From NCBI RefSeq assembly GCF_001046875.1, contig NZ_HF571038.1, forward strand, positions 1,713,427-1,777,426: a DNA stretch of 64,000 bases, in the 5' to 3' direction. This DNA comes from Nostocoides jenkinsii Ben 74. Lineage in GTDB: Bacteria; Actinomycetota; Actinomycetes; Actinomycetales; Dermatophilaceae. Positions within the stretch are counted from its first letter, which is position 1. The number at the start of each line of letters is the position of its first letter. The position numbers and the translations under genes are program-made. This document shows, one piece after another, positions 28,763 to 36,930 of the stretch. The notes under the pieces are model-generated. The model ran no database searches. It was not told the origin of the DNA and saw nothing but the letters and a program-made list of their open reading frames with translations.

Positions 28763-29530
28763 ATGGAGCGGTGGATCGACCTGGCCGGCGTGGTGAACAT
28801 GCGCGATGTCGGGGGCCTGCCGACCGCCGACGGCGGTGTGGTGCGCTCCCGCCGCCTGATTCGCTCGGACAACCTGCAGGATCTTAGCCCGGGGTCGGTG
28901 CGCTATTTGATGGCGGATCTCGGCGTGTCGGACGTCGTGGATCTGCGCTCGCACAAGGAAGTTCACGCCACGGGCCACGGGCCGCTGCGCGCGACGTCAT
29001 TGCGGCATCACCACTACAGCTTCATCCGGGAGGAGGCGCCGGGCATCGATGCGCCTGGCTTTCTGGCCGCAGACCCGGCGGGGGTGGCGCGTCCGAAGGA
29101 CCCGAACTTTTGGAGTCAGCACTATCGCGGCTACCTGACCGGCCGGCCGGACTCGGTGTCGGGCGCGCTCTCGGTCATCGCGACCGCCGCCGGCGCGACC
29201 GTGGTGCACTGCGCCGCCGGCAAGGACCGCACCGGGACGGTCGTCGGCATTGCGTTGGCCGTTGCGGGGGTGCCTCAGGAGGAGATCATCGCCGACTATG
29301 TGCTGTCGGGCGAGCGCATCCAGCGCATCATGGACCGGCTGATGGACCGCGATCCCTATCGAGAGTCGTTGCGGGACAAGCCGATCGCCGAGCAGGTTCC
29401 GGTAGCCAGCGCGATGGAAGCACTGCTGGGACTGCTGACGGACGACTTCGGCGGGGCTGCGGGGTGGCTGCGCGCCCAGGGCTGGTCCACGGAGCAGGTG
29501 GCTGGTTTGCGCGCTAAGTTGCGCGGCTGA
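28763..29530 (+). CDS. Tyrosine/serine protein phosphatase (Y_phosphatase3 type)
   Basis: 255-residue cysteine-dependent phosphatase. The P-loop is HCAAGKDRTG near 151-160, with catalytic Cys152 and Arg158. The N-terminus WIDLAGVVNMRDVGGLPTAD in part and RSDNLQDLSP are typical of actinobacterial PtpB-like dual-specificity enzymes. It is probably cytoplasmic or secreted without a signal. No clear ribosome site precedes ATG 28763; an intrinsic terminator ends 20 bases before it, hinting at attenuation by the structured leader. Confidence 0.92.
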   Translation: MERWIDLAGVVNMRDVGGLPTADGGVVRSRRLIRSDNLQDLSPGSVRYLMADLGVSDVVDLRSHKEVHATGHGPLRATSLRHHHYSFIREEAPGIDAPGFLAADPAGVARPKDPNFWSQHYRGYLTGRPDSVSGALSVIATAAGATVVHCAAGKDRTGTVVGIALAVAGVPQEEIIADYVLSGERIQRIMDRLMDRDPYRESLRDKPIAEQVPVASAMEALLGLLTDDFGGAAGWLRAQGWSTEQVAGLRAKLRG

Positions 29531-29553
29531 GCCTTCCGAGGACGTCGCTTGCG

Positions 29554-29949
29554 CTAACTGCCGGCGTAGGTGCCGAAGCTCCAGACGTTGCCTTCCGGGT
29601 CGCGGATGCTGAAGCCCCGCGAGTCGTAGTCGTCCTCGCTGCGCAGCGGCCGGACGAATGGGGCACCCAGTGCTTCCGCGCGCCCGGCGACCTCGTCGGG
29701 GTGGGCCGTCACGACATACACCCCGATCGTGCCGGGCACTCCCCCGAACTCGCCGGCGGCCTTCCCCGCGGTCGCGACCATCACCCGGCCGCCTTCCGGC
29801 CAGACCATCTCGCTGTGATGGATGACGTCCGGCGCGTCGCCCGGGACGACGATGCCCGGACGGAAGCCCAGTCGTTCCAGCCACGCCCGCCCCGCCGCGG
29901 CGTCGGTGTAGACCAGGGACGGCCAGATGTTGTGATCGGTGTCGTTCAT
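29554..29949 (-). CDS. VOC-family (glyoxalase/bleomycin resistance-like) protein
   Basis: 131 residues made of two beta-alpha-beta-beta-beta modules. It starts IWPSLVYTDAAAGRAWLERL and ends with the family stretch RGFSIRDPEGNVWSFGTY, containing a Glu in the place of a metal ligand. The substrate is unknown; the family covers glyoxalases, dioxygenases and antibiotic-binding proteins. It is convergent with the phosphatase. Confidence 0.85.
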   Translation of the reverse strand: MNDTDHNIWPSLVYTDAAAGRAWLERLGFRPGIVVPGDAPDVIHHSEMVWPEGGRVMVATAGKAAGEFGGVPGTIGVYVVTAHPDEVAGRAEALGAPFVRPLRSEDDYDSRGFSIRDPEGNVWSFGTYAGS

Positions 29950-30038
29950 GTGGCCACTCTCTCGCGCCGCGGCCTCGGCCGTCTTGGACGAATGGGAACT
30001 ACTCGCGTCAGACTGGTCTCCTGGCAGGGAGGAGCGCG

Positions 30039-30647
30039 ATGAAGGCAGACCTGAAACGCGATCTGGGGACGTATGCCGCGCGCGCCGGGCGCTTCGACAT
30101 CGTCACGGTGGCGCCGGCGCAGTTCCTCATGATTGACGGTCACGGTGACCCGAACACGGCCTCGGCGTATGCGGAGTCGCTCGCGACCCTGTATCCCGTC
30201 GCCTATGGGCTGAAGTTCTTGTCCAAGAACGACCTTGGGCGCGACTACACCGTGATGCCGCTGGAGGCACTGTGGTGGGCGGACGACTTTGGTGCCTTCA
30301 CGACGGGCCGCGACAAGTCCCGCTGGGACTGGACGGTCCTGAACCTCATCCCCCCGTGGCTCACGCCCGAGCATTTCGACTCTGTCCGGGAGCGTGTCGC
30401 CCGCAAGGGCACCGCACCCCTGCTGGACAAACTCCGGTTAGAGTCGTTCGACGAGGGTCGCTGCGTCCAGACGCTCCATCTCGGGCCGTATGACGCGGAA
30501 GGTCCCGTTCTCGACCGCCTGCACCACGGGTTTGTCCCGGAGAACGGGTTGAGCTTGCGGGGCAAGCACCACGAGATCTACCTCAGCGATGCCCGCCGCA
30601 CCGCGCCGGACAAGCTGCGCACGATCCTGCGCCAGCCGGTCGCCTGA
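30039..30647 (+). CDS. GyrI-like small-molecule-binding domain protein
   Basis: 202 residues of the standalone GyrI/SOUL-like family. Characteristic are FDIVTVAPAQFLMIDGHGDPN in part, YPVAYGLKF, YTVMPLEALWW and HLGPYDAEGPVLDRL. Such proteins bind or hydrolyse hydrophobic or cyclic small molecules. A ribosome-site-like GGGAGGAGCG lies just before ATG 30039. It is convergent with the AraC gene across a repeat array. Confidence 0.88.
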   Translation: MKADLKRDLGTYAARAGRFDIVTVAPAQFLMIDGHGDPNTASAYAESLATLYPVAYGLKFLSKNDLGRDYTVMPLEALWWADDFGAFTTGRDKSRWDWTVLNLIPPWLTPEHFDSVRERVARKGTAPLLDKLRLESFDEGRCVQTLHLGPYDAEGPVLDRLHHGFVPENGLSLRGKHHEIYLSDARRTAPDKLRTILRQPVA

Positions 30648-30651
30648 ACCA

Positions 30652-30766
30652 CGCTCACGTCATACCTTTCCGTTCACATCACCCCTATCCGCTCACGTCA
30701 CCCCCTAGAGCGGGTGACGTGGACGCGAAGGGGTGACGTGAGCGCGACGGGGTGACGTGAGTCAGA
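30652..30766. repeat. Symmetric array: three direct plus three inverted copies of a TCACGTCACCCC word
   Basis: Copies near 30654, 30673 and 30692 read CTCACGTCA(CCCC) or a variant. After CTAGAG, three reverse-complement copies (GGGGTGACGTGAG) follow near 30712, 30730 and 30749. Left and right halves can pair into a long or branched hairpin. It lies between convergent genes and reaches into the last codons of the AraC gene, so it probably acts as a two-way terminator. Confidence 0.7.
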
Positions 30767-31565
30767 CGCGAGCAAGCGCGTCATTGCGGAGCCACTGCGT
30801 CGGGCTGGCCCCGGCGAATTGCCGCCAGTCGCGCACGAGGTGGCTCTGGTCGGCGTAGCCGCACCGAATCGCGATGTCTGACAGCGGCATACGTCCAACG
30901 AGGGCGCGCGACCGCTCGAATCGCAGGACTCGGGCGAGCGCCTTCGGACTCGGGCCGAACTCGCGGGCGAAGCGGCTGCTGAGGTGTCGTCGGCTCCAGC
31001 CCACCTCGCGGGCCACGTCCTCGACCGATATCTGCCCGTGCCGGGACGTGAGCAACCCCCACGCGGCCGCCATCGATCTCTCGACTCGCGCGTCGGGATC
31101 GAGCATCTCGCTCAGACCTGCGGTGACGTGGGCAAACCGGTCAGGCCACGACGTGGTCGCGCCCACACGCTCCCGCAGGCGCCGTCCGACCGACCCCATC
31201 GCGTCGTCGAGTGAGACAGCGTCACCGGCGAACGCCGCCGCCGGGGCACCCAGGAGGGCCCGCGCACCGAGGGGCGTCAATGCCAGTTGTATGCCGCGCT
31301 GCTCCCCCTCATGGTGCACCCTCGCCGGACCCGTATGCAGGCCCGCGACAACTGCGTCGAAGCGCACCCGAGTGCTGCCGAGAGTGTTGCCGGACAAGGT
31401 GATTCCGTCGTCGAGGGCCAGGATGAGGGTGAGGTGGCGGGACGGCATACCAACATGGGTTCCGGGCGCGAACCCCGACAAGCGATATCCCGTCAGGCTC
31501 GCGACGTATGGCCGGAGGGCAGCGGGGAGGGCCGCCTCGGCATACTCCTCGACCACATCGGCCAT
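30762..31565 (-). CDS. AraC-family transcriptional regulator
   Basis: 267 residues. The N-terminal 150 residues form a ligand-binding region with no clear identity (PSRHLTLILALDDGI). The C-terminal 100 residues have two helix-turn-helix motifs: ISVEDVAREVGWSRRHLSSRF and LSDIAIRCGYADQSHLVRDW (each in part), with GASPTQW near the end. No divergent target is adjacent, so its regulon is not evident. Start ATG 31565. Confidence 0.9.
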   Translation of the reverse strand: MADVVEEYAEAALPAALRPYVASLTGYRLSGFAPGTHVGMPSRHLTLILALDDGITLSGNTLGSTRVRFDAVVAGLHTGPARVHHEGEQRGIQLALTPLGARALLGAPAAAFAGDAVSLDDAMGSVGRRLRERVGATTSWPDRFAHVTAGLSEMLDPDARVERSMAAAWGLLTSRHGQISVEDVAREVGWSRRHLSSRFAREFGPSPKALARVLRFERSRALVGRMPLSDIAIRCGYADQSHLVRDWRQFAGASPTQWLRNDALARV

Positions 31566-31585
31566 CTGCGCAGACTAGGCCCCCT

Positions 31586-31644
31586 CCGAACTTGAGCACG
31601 CCCTGGAAGGCGTGCTCAAGCTCTTAAGGCGTGCTCAAGTTCGG
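31586..31644. terminator. 17-bp perfect inverted repeat with an extra repeat copy
   Basis: CCGAACTTGAGCACGCC (31586-31602) pairs perfectly with 31628-31644. A further copy of GGCGTGCTCAAG at 31609-31620 could pair with the same left arm, giving two alternative hairpins. It lies between the DUF2510 gene end and the AraC start on the minus strand. Confidence 0.65.
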
Positions 31645-31681
31645 AAGGAGGGCGGCGGGGCGGCGGGTCGGGTGGGGCCGG

Positions 31682-32125
31682 TCAGCTCCAGATGCCGTGG
31701 CGGCGATTCCAGTTCTGGGCGCCGGTGTAGGCGTCGACCATGCCCCAGATCCAGATGCCGAACATCATCGGTATGCCGATCAGCACGAGGATCAGCGGCC
31801 AGCTCACCAAGTAGAGCAGCAGGATGGCCACGCCCTTGCCGACCTCGCCGTTGATCATCGAACCCAGGCCCGGGAGGAAGAAGGACGCCAGCACGGCGAG
31901 TCCCGGACTCTTCGGCGCGACCGCATAGCCGGGCTGGGCGGCATACGGATTCGTGGGCGCGGCATAGGGGGTGGGCTGCGCGGCATACGGATAGACCTGA
32001 CCGGTCGCATCGGCCGGTCGGTCTTGCGGGGTGGAGCCGGGGGCCGTCGACGCGGTCCAGCCGCCGCCGTCCCAATAGCGTTGCGAGCCGTCGGGCTGGG
32101 CGTACCAGCCGGCAGGTGCGCTCAT
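31682..32125 (-). CDS. DUF2510/TM2-like small membrane protein
   Basis: 147 residues. The N-terminus has a DUF2510 motif (GWYAQPDGSQRYWDGGGWT), then a linker with repeated PYAA units (PYAAQPTPYAAPTNPYAAQP), then two hydrophobic helices (about 75-95 and 98-130) resembling the TM2 domain, with GLGSMINGEVGKG between. Function is unknown; such proteins are common in actinobacteria. It follows lepA by 7 bp and may be co-transcribed with it. Confidence 0.85.
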   Translation of the reverse strand: MSAPAGWYAQPDGSQRYWDGGGWTASTAPGSTPQDRPADATGQVYPYAAQPTPYAAPTNPYAAQPGYAVAPKSPGLAVLASFFLPGLGSMINGEVGKGVAILLLYLVSWPLILVLIGIPMMFGIWIWGMVDAYTGAQNWNRRHGIWS

Positions 32126-32132
32126 CCTCGGC

Positions 32133-33989
32133 CTACTTCTTGGACTTCTCGGAGCCCGTGGAGTCCGCGGTCAGCGCCGCGATGAAGGCCTCCGGCGGCA
32201 CCTCGACCGAGCCGATGTTCTTCATCCGCTTCTTGCCGGCCTTCTGCTTCTCCAGCAACTTGCGCTTGCGGCTGATGTCACCGCCATAACACTTGGCCAG
32301 GACGTCCTTGCGGATCGCGCGGATGTTCTCGCGGGCGATGATGCGGGCCCCGACGGCGGCCTGGATCGGCACCTCGAACTGCTGCCGCGGGATGAGTTCC
32401 TTGAGTTTGCCGGCCATCATCACGCCGTAGCCATAGGCCCGGTCCTTGTGCACGATCGCCGAGAACGCGTCGACTGCCTCGCCCTGCAACAGGATGTCGA
32501 CCTTGACCAGGTCCGCCACCTGCTCGCCATCGGGTTCGTAGTCCAGCGACGCATACCCGCGGGTGCGCGACTTCAATTGGTCGAAGAAGTCGAAGACGAT
32601 CTCGGCGAGCGGGAGGGTGTAGCGCATCTCGACGCGCTCCTCGGACAAATAGTCCATCCCGCGCAGGGTGCCGCGCTTGCCCTGGCAGAGCTCCATAATC
32701 GCGCCGATGAACTCGCTCGGCGCGAGGATGGTGGCCCGGACGACCGGCTCGCGGACTTCGTTGATCTTGCCGTGCGGGAACTCGCTCGGGTTGGTGACCG
32801 TGACGACCCCGCCGTCCTCCATCGTCACCGAATAGACCACATTGGGCTGCGTGGAGATGAGGTCGAGGCCGAACTCGCGCTCCAACCGCTCGCGCACGAT
32901 CTCCAGGTGCAGCAACCCGAGGAAGCCGCAGCGGAAGCCGAAGCCCAGCGCAGCAGACGTCTCCGGCTCGAACGCCAAGGCGGCGTCGTTGAGCTTGAGC
33001 TTGTCGAGCGCCTCGCGCAGGTCGGGATAGTCCGACCCGTCGATCGGATACAGACCGGAGAACACCATCGGTTTGGGGTCGCGGTAGCCCCCGAGCGCCG
33101 CCGCGGCCGGCTTGCTCGAGTTGGTGACCGTGTCACCGACGCGCGATTGGCGCACGTCCTTCACGCCGGTAATGAGATAGCCGACCTCGCCCACGCCAAG
33201 TCCATTGCCCGGCACCGGTTCCGGGGAGATGACGCCGATCTCGAGGAGCTCGTGTTGTGCCTTGGTCGACATCATCACGATCCGCTCGCGCGGATTGAGG
33301 TTGCCGTCGATCACCCGGACATAGGTCACGACGCCGCGGTAGGTGTCATAGACCGAGTCGAAAATCATCGCGCGCGCGGGCGCATCCGGGTCGCCGACCG
33401 GTGCCGGGAACTGCCGAATGATCTGTGCCAGAAGCTCTTCGACACCCTCCCCCGTCTTGCCGGACACCTTCAGGCAGTCCTCGGGATCGCACCCGATCAG
33501 CCCGGCGAGCTCCGCGGCATACTTCTCCGGCTGCGCGGCGGGCAGATCGATCTTGTTCAGGACCGGGATGATGGTGAGGTCGTTCTCCATCGCGAGATAG
33601 AGATTGGCCAGCGTCTGCGCCTCGATCCCCTGCGCGGCGTCGACGAGCAGCACCGCCCCCTCGCAGGCGGCGAGACTGCGGGACACCTCATACGTGAAAT
33701 CGACGTGCCCGGGTGTGTCGATCATGTTCAGCGCGTAGGTCGTCCCGTCCAACTCCCACGGCATCCGCACCGCCTGGGACTTGATGGTGATGCCGCGCTC
33801 GCGCTCGATGTCCATCCGGTCGAGATACTGCGCGCGCATGGCGCGCTCGTCGACGACGCCGGTCAGTTGCAGCATCCGATCGGCAAGGGTCGACTTGCCG
33901 TGATCGATGTGGGCGATGATGCAGAAGTTGCGGATCAACTCCGGCGGCGTGGCGTGCGGCTGCAGCGCGGCGCGGGCGCGGGGTGACAC
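32133..33989 (-). CDS. lepA: Elongation factor 4 (LepA)
   Basis: 618-residue ribosomal GTPase thought to help remobilise stalled ribosomes or 30S assembly. G1 AHIDHGKST near 24-32, G2 region RERGITI, G3 DTPGH, G4 NKIDLP, and the LepA-specific C-terminal domain ending [17 protein letters not shown]. The start is GTG 33989 ([10 protein letters not shown]), with AAGGA about 10 bases upstream; the longer frame upstream lacks family similarity. It belongs to the rpsT-lepA-hemW order. Confidence 0.96.
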   Translation of the reverse strand: MSPRARAALQPHATPPELIRNFCIIAHIDHGKSTLADRMLQLTGVVDERAMRAQYLDRMDIERERGITIKSQAVRMPWELDGTTYALNMIDTPGHVDFTYEVSRSLAACEGAVLLVDAAQGIEAQTLANLYLAMENDLTIIPVLNKIDLPAAQPEKYAAELAGLIGCDPEDCLKVSGKTGEGVEELLAQIIRQFPAPVGDPDAPARAMIFDSVYDTYRGVVTYVRVIDGNLNPRERIVMMSTKAQHELLEIGVISPEPVPGNGLGVGEVGYLITGVKDVRQSRVGDTVTNSSKPAAAALGGYRDPKPMVFSGLYPIDGSDYPDLREALDKLKLNDAALAFEPETSAALGFGFRCGFLGLLHLEIVRERLEREFGLDLISTQPNVVYSVTMEDGGVVTVTNPSEFPHGKINEVREPVVRATILAPSEFIGAIMELCQGKRGTLRGMDYLSEERVEMRYTLPLAEIVFDFFDQLKSRTRGYASLDYEPDGEQVADLVKVDILLQGEAVDAFSAIVHKDRAYGYGVMMAGKLKELIPRQQFEVPIQAAVGARIIARENIRAIRKDVLAKCYGGDISRKRKLLEKQKAGKKRMKNIGSVEVPPEAFIAALTADSTGSEKSKK

Positions 33990-34093
33990 GTGGATTCGAT
34001 CCTTCGAGCCGGGACGGGTGGGACTGAATCCCAAGTCTCCCACGCCGGGCCGACAACCCTGTCCGGCTACGGATCTGCCGGGGTCATGGGAGA

Positions 34094-34142
34094 GAACCTG
34101 GACATAGGCAACGGTAATGATCCGTTGCGTAGGTCCAGGTTC
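34094..34142. other. 21-bp imperfect hairpin between divergent lepA and M48 genes
   Basis: Bases 34094-34114 (GAACCTGGACATAGGCAACG plus G) pair with 34122-34142 with two mismatches, around a 7-base loop. It lies 105 bases upstream of lepA and 120 upstream of the M48 gene. The rest of the 273-base gap 33990-34262 shows no gene. It could be an operator or a terminator for an unseen transcript. Confidence 0.5.
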
Positions 34143-34262
34143 CGGCAATGGGCGGGAATGTGCGCCCGTCTATGCCTGCGCCTGCGAGCGTCAGGGGGCT
34201 GTCGGCGGCGTACGGAATGATCGGGAACCACGAGCCGTTCAGGGGATCAGTCAGGAGGATGT

Positions 34263-35216
34263 ATGTCGATCCACCCCCCGCCCATGCCGCCGCACGGCAT
34301 GGTGCCTGCCATGCCGATGCACGACGAGCGGCGTCGCCGGGAGATCCGCGGCGCCCTGCGGCATCCCTTGGAGAATCTGACGCTGATCGCCGCGATCGTG
34401 GCATCGCTGCTGGTGATGGGCTTCTCGCTCTATTACGTCATCGACGCGTTCCGCCATGACGAGACGCCGGGGACCTATCCGCTGCTCTTCACGCTCGCGC
34501 CCGTGTTGCTGTGGCTGGCCCGAGGCCACCTGATGGCCAAGATGCGGCTCGGCGCGGTCAAGGTCACGCCGACGCAATATCCCGAGGCCTTCGCCATGGT
34601 GCAGGAGGCGGCCACGGCCTTCGGGATGCGCATGGCGCCGGATGCCTATGTCGTGCTCGGCAATGGCATGATCAACGCCGCCGCGTCCGGGCACGGTTTC
34701 CGGCGGTTCATCTTCATCTACAGCGACCTCTTCGAGGTCGGCGGCCGATTGAAGAATCCCGATGCCCTGCGCTTCATCGTCGGGCACGAGGTCGGGCATA
34801 TCGCCGCAGGTCACGCCTCCTATTGGCGCTGGCTGGGAACCTTCGGCGCGCAGATCGTGCCTTTCGTGCGGCCGGTCTTTTCGCGCAGCCAGGAGTACAC
34901 CGCCGACAACTTCGGCTATGCCTTCTGTCCGCAGGGGTCCGCGCCGGCGATGCAGACCCTCGCGATCGGCAAGTACCTCAACCCCACCGTGGACATCAAC
35001 GCGATCGCTGATCGCGCCGAGACAGAGAAGGGCTTCTTCGTCTGGGTAGTCAACGCGCTCGCCTCGCACCCGGTGCTCGCGTGGCGCGCTCACGCGCTGC
35101 GGGACCGCTCCGCGCCCGGCCGGTTGCTCTGGCGGCCGCGAGAGCCCAAGCAGCTGAGTATGCCGCCCGTCCACCCCGGTCTGCCAGGTCCGGGGCCGAT
35201 GCCCCCTGGCTCGTGA
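34263..35216 (+). CDS. M48-family membrane zinc metallopeptidase
   Basis: 317 residues. After a Pro/Met-rich lead, two hydrophobic helices span about 40-62 and 72-92. The zinc motif HEVGHIAAGH lies near 173-182 (HExxH), and EYTADNFGYAF near 213-223 provides the third ligand Glu. It resembles HtpX-like quality-control peptidases but is shorter in membrane content. AGGAGG lies 5 bases before ATG 34263. A Pro-rich C-terminal tail follows. Confidence 0.9.
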   Translation: MSIHPPPMPPHGMVPAMPMHDERRRREIRGALRHPLENLTLIAAIVASLLVMGFSLYYVIDAFRHDETPGTYPLLFTLAPVLLWLARGHLMAKMRLGAVKVTPTQYPEAFAMVQEAATAFGMRMAPDAYVVLGNGMINAAASGHGFRRFIFIYSDLFEVGGRLKNPDALRFIVGHEVGHIAAGHASYWRWLGTFGAQIVPFVRPVFSRSQEYTADNFGYAFCPQGSAPAMQTLAIGKYLNPTVDINAIADRAETEKGFFVWVVNALASHPVLAWRAHALRDRSAPGRLLWRPREPKQLSMPPVHPGLPGPGPMPPGS

Positions 35217-35282
35217 GGTGCGTGCCGTGAAGCTGAATTCGGCGGGACAAGCGGATGGTGGAAGTCCGGACGTGATGGCGCG

Positions 35283-35861
35283 ATGGTGATGGATCAGGTC
35301 CTGGCTCGCCTCGCCCGGATACTGCGGATCCGGCCGCGCCCGCACCAGGCACGCTCCACCGTGCCGTCAGTTCGGGCAGATCGGCCGGGCGCCAGGAGGG
35401 CTAAACGACAGGGCGGGGAGTTCGCCAGCGATGCAGCCAGCGCTTATCCCGGCGATTTCACCGGGCCCTTGCCGCCGCTGAGCTATACGCCACGGCGCGA
35501 TGAGCTGCCGGATCCCGGCGAGGTTGTGTGGGCCGAGGTGCCCTTCCAAGAGGACCACACCCGATCCAAGGACCGACCCGTTCTGGTGATCGGGAATGAC
35601 GGACCGTGGCTGCTCGCCCTGCCCTTGACCAGCAAGGATCACGACCGTGACGCTGCGCAGGAGGCTGGCGAAGGTCGCTACTGGATCGACATCGGCGCCG
35701 GCGACTGGGACCACCGCCGTCGCCCGTCCGAGGCAGCGCTGCACCGGATCGTCCGGCTCTCACCCGCGAGCGCGCGCCGCATCGGTGGCCAGATCTCGCA
35801 GGCACGCTTCGAGAACGTGGTTGCGGCTCTGCAGCGCCACCACCGGCTTCCGGCTAGCTAG
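35283..35861 (+). CDS. PemK/MazF-like toxin-fold protein
   Basis: 192 residues. A basic, low-complexity N-terminal 55 residues precedes a MazF/PemK-like fold: DPGEVVWAEVPFQEDHTRSKDRPVLVIG (in part), WLLALPLTSKDH, RPSEAALHRIVRL. The KDRPVLVIG strand matches the R-P-x-L-V-I core of MazF endoribonucleases. No antitoxin gene adjoins it, and the fold is also used by non-toxin proteins in actinobacteria, so toxicity is uncertain. Confidence 0.75.
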   Translation: MVMDQVLARLARILRIRPRPHQARSTVPSVRADRPGARRAKRQGGEFASDAASAYPGDFTGPLPPLSYTPRRDELPDPGEVVWAEVPFQEDHTRSKDRPVLVIGNDGPWLLALPLTSKDHDRDAAQEAGEGRYWIDIGAGDWDHRRRPSEAALHRIVRLSPASARRIGGQISQARFENVVAALQRHHRLPAS

Positions 35862-35895
35862 CAACGCCAGCCGTCAGCGCGGCCGCGGGTCGGCG

Positions 35896-36930
35896 TCAAC
35901 GGGGGTAGGCGCGGACCGGACCGACGACATACAAGTGCACCTCGTCCTCCAGCGGCGGGCGGCCAGCGACGCGGGCGCGGACCACAGAGCCGTCGGACAA
36001 CTCGATTGCCAGGAGGGAGTCGTGCCCGAAGTACTCGCGACCTCGAATCACCCCCGCCGTGCCCCCGACCCCCGCAGGGCCACCGCCGCCGAGGCGGAGT
36101 TGTTCGGGCCGCAATCCAAGCGTGACCGGGCCCTCGCGAAGCCCTGGTTCCGACACCACGTCCACCTCCCCCAGCGCGCAGTGGGCCCGACCGGCGACGA
36201 GATCCCCAGGCAACTCGACCAACTCGCCGAGGAAACGCGCGGTCCCGAGATCTGGGGGTGCTTCATACGCACGAACTGGACTGTCGTGCAGGGCGATTCG
36301 ACCGCCTTGCAGGACGGCGACAGAGTCCGCCATCGACAAGGCTTCGTCCTGATCATGCGTCACCAGCAGCGCGGTCGCACCCGCCGCGGCCAGAGCGCTC
36401 CGGACCTCCGCGCGCAGATTCCCGCGCAGGGTGGCGTCGAGGGCGGCGAAAGGTTCGTCGAGGAGCACCATCCCCGGAGCGGGCGCGAGTGCCCGGGCAA
36501 GCGCAACCCGATGCTGCTGACCGCCCGAGAGTTCGTGCGGACGGGCCTGGGCAGAGCCCGCGAGTCCGACGAGGTCCAGCAGCTCCGAAACCCGGCTCGA
36601 GCGGCGCTCGCGGCGCGGCAGGCCGAAGGCGATATTCGCGGCGATATCGAGATGTGGGAAGAGCGCACCCTCCTGCGGCACCAAGGCCACTCCCCGAGCC
36701 TCGGGCGCCAGCACGTGGCCAGGCCCCACGAGCACGCGCCCGCCGAGGCGGATCGTGCCGCGCCTCGGCGTCACGAAGCCCGCAACCGCCCGCAAGAGCG
36801 TGGTCTTGCCGCACCCGCTCGGCCCGAGGATCGCGGCGAGGGTGCCCGATTCCACCTCAAGGTCCACGCCATCAAGGACGGTGCGCTCCCCCAGGTCGAC
36901 CTGCAGCCCCCGAATCCCCAGCCGGCTCAC
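35896..36930 (-). CDS. Iron(III) ABC transporter ATP-binding protein
   Basis: 344 residues. Walker A GPSGCGKTT near 35-43, signature LSGGQQHRVALARALA near 135-150, Walker B VLLDEPFAALD, H-loop THDQDEALSMAD. A C-terminal TOBE-type domain covers about 270-344. It starts at GTG 36930, overlapping the permease stop (GTGA); a longer in-frame reading upstream is a shadow of the permease. With the downstream-numbered permease and binding protein it forms an FbpABC-type importer. Confidence 0.93.
   Translation of the reverse strand: MSRLGIRGLQVDLGERTVLDGVDLEVESGTLAAILGPSGCGKTTLLRAVAGFVTPRRGTIRLGGRVLVGPGHVLAPEARGVALVPQEGALFPHLDIAANIAFGLPRRERRSSRVSELLDLVGLAGSAQARPHELSGGQQHRVALARALAPAPGMVLLDEPFAALDATLRGNLRAEVRSALAAAGATALLVTHDQDEALSMADSVAVLQGGRIALHDSPVRAYEAPPDLGTARFLGELVELPGDLVAGRAHCALGEVDVVSEPGLREGPVTLGLRPEQLRLGGGGPAGVGGTAGVIRGREYFGHDSLLAIELSDGSVVRARVAGRPPLEDEVHLYVVGPVRAYPR

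Noticed and set aside
28440..28796. Possible 118-residue protein in the hairpin-array region
   Set aside because: No domain, no ribosome site, and the frame runs through the terminator and phosphatase start; the pairing pattern explains the sequence better.
35283..35861. Complete MazEF toxin-antitoxin module
   Set aside because: Only the toxin-fold protein is present; no antitoxin frame was found on either side.
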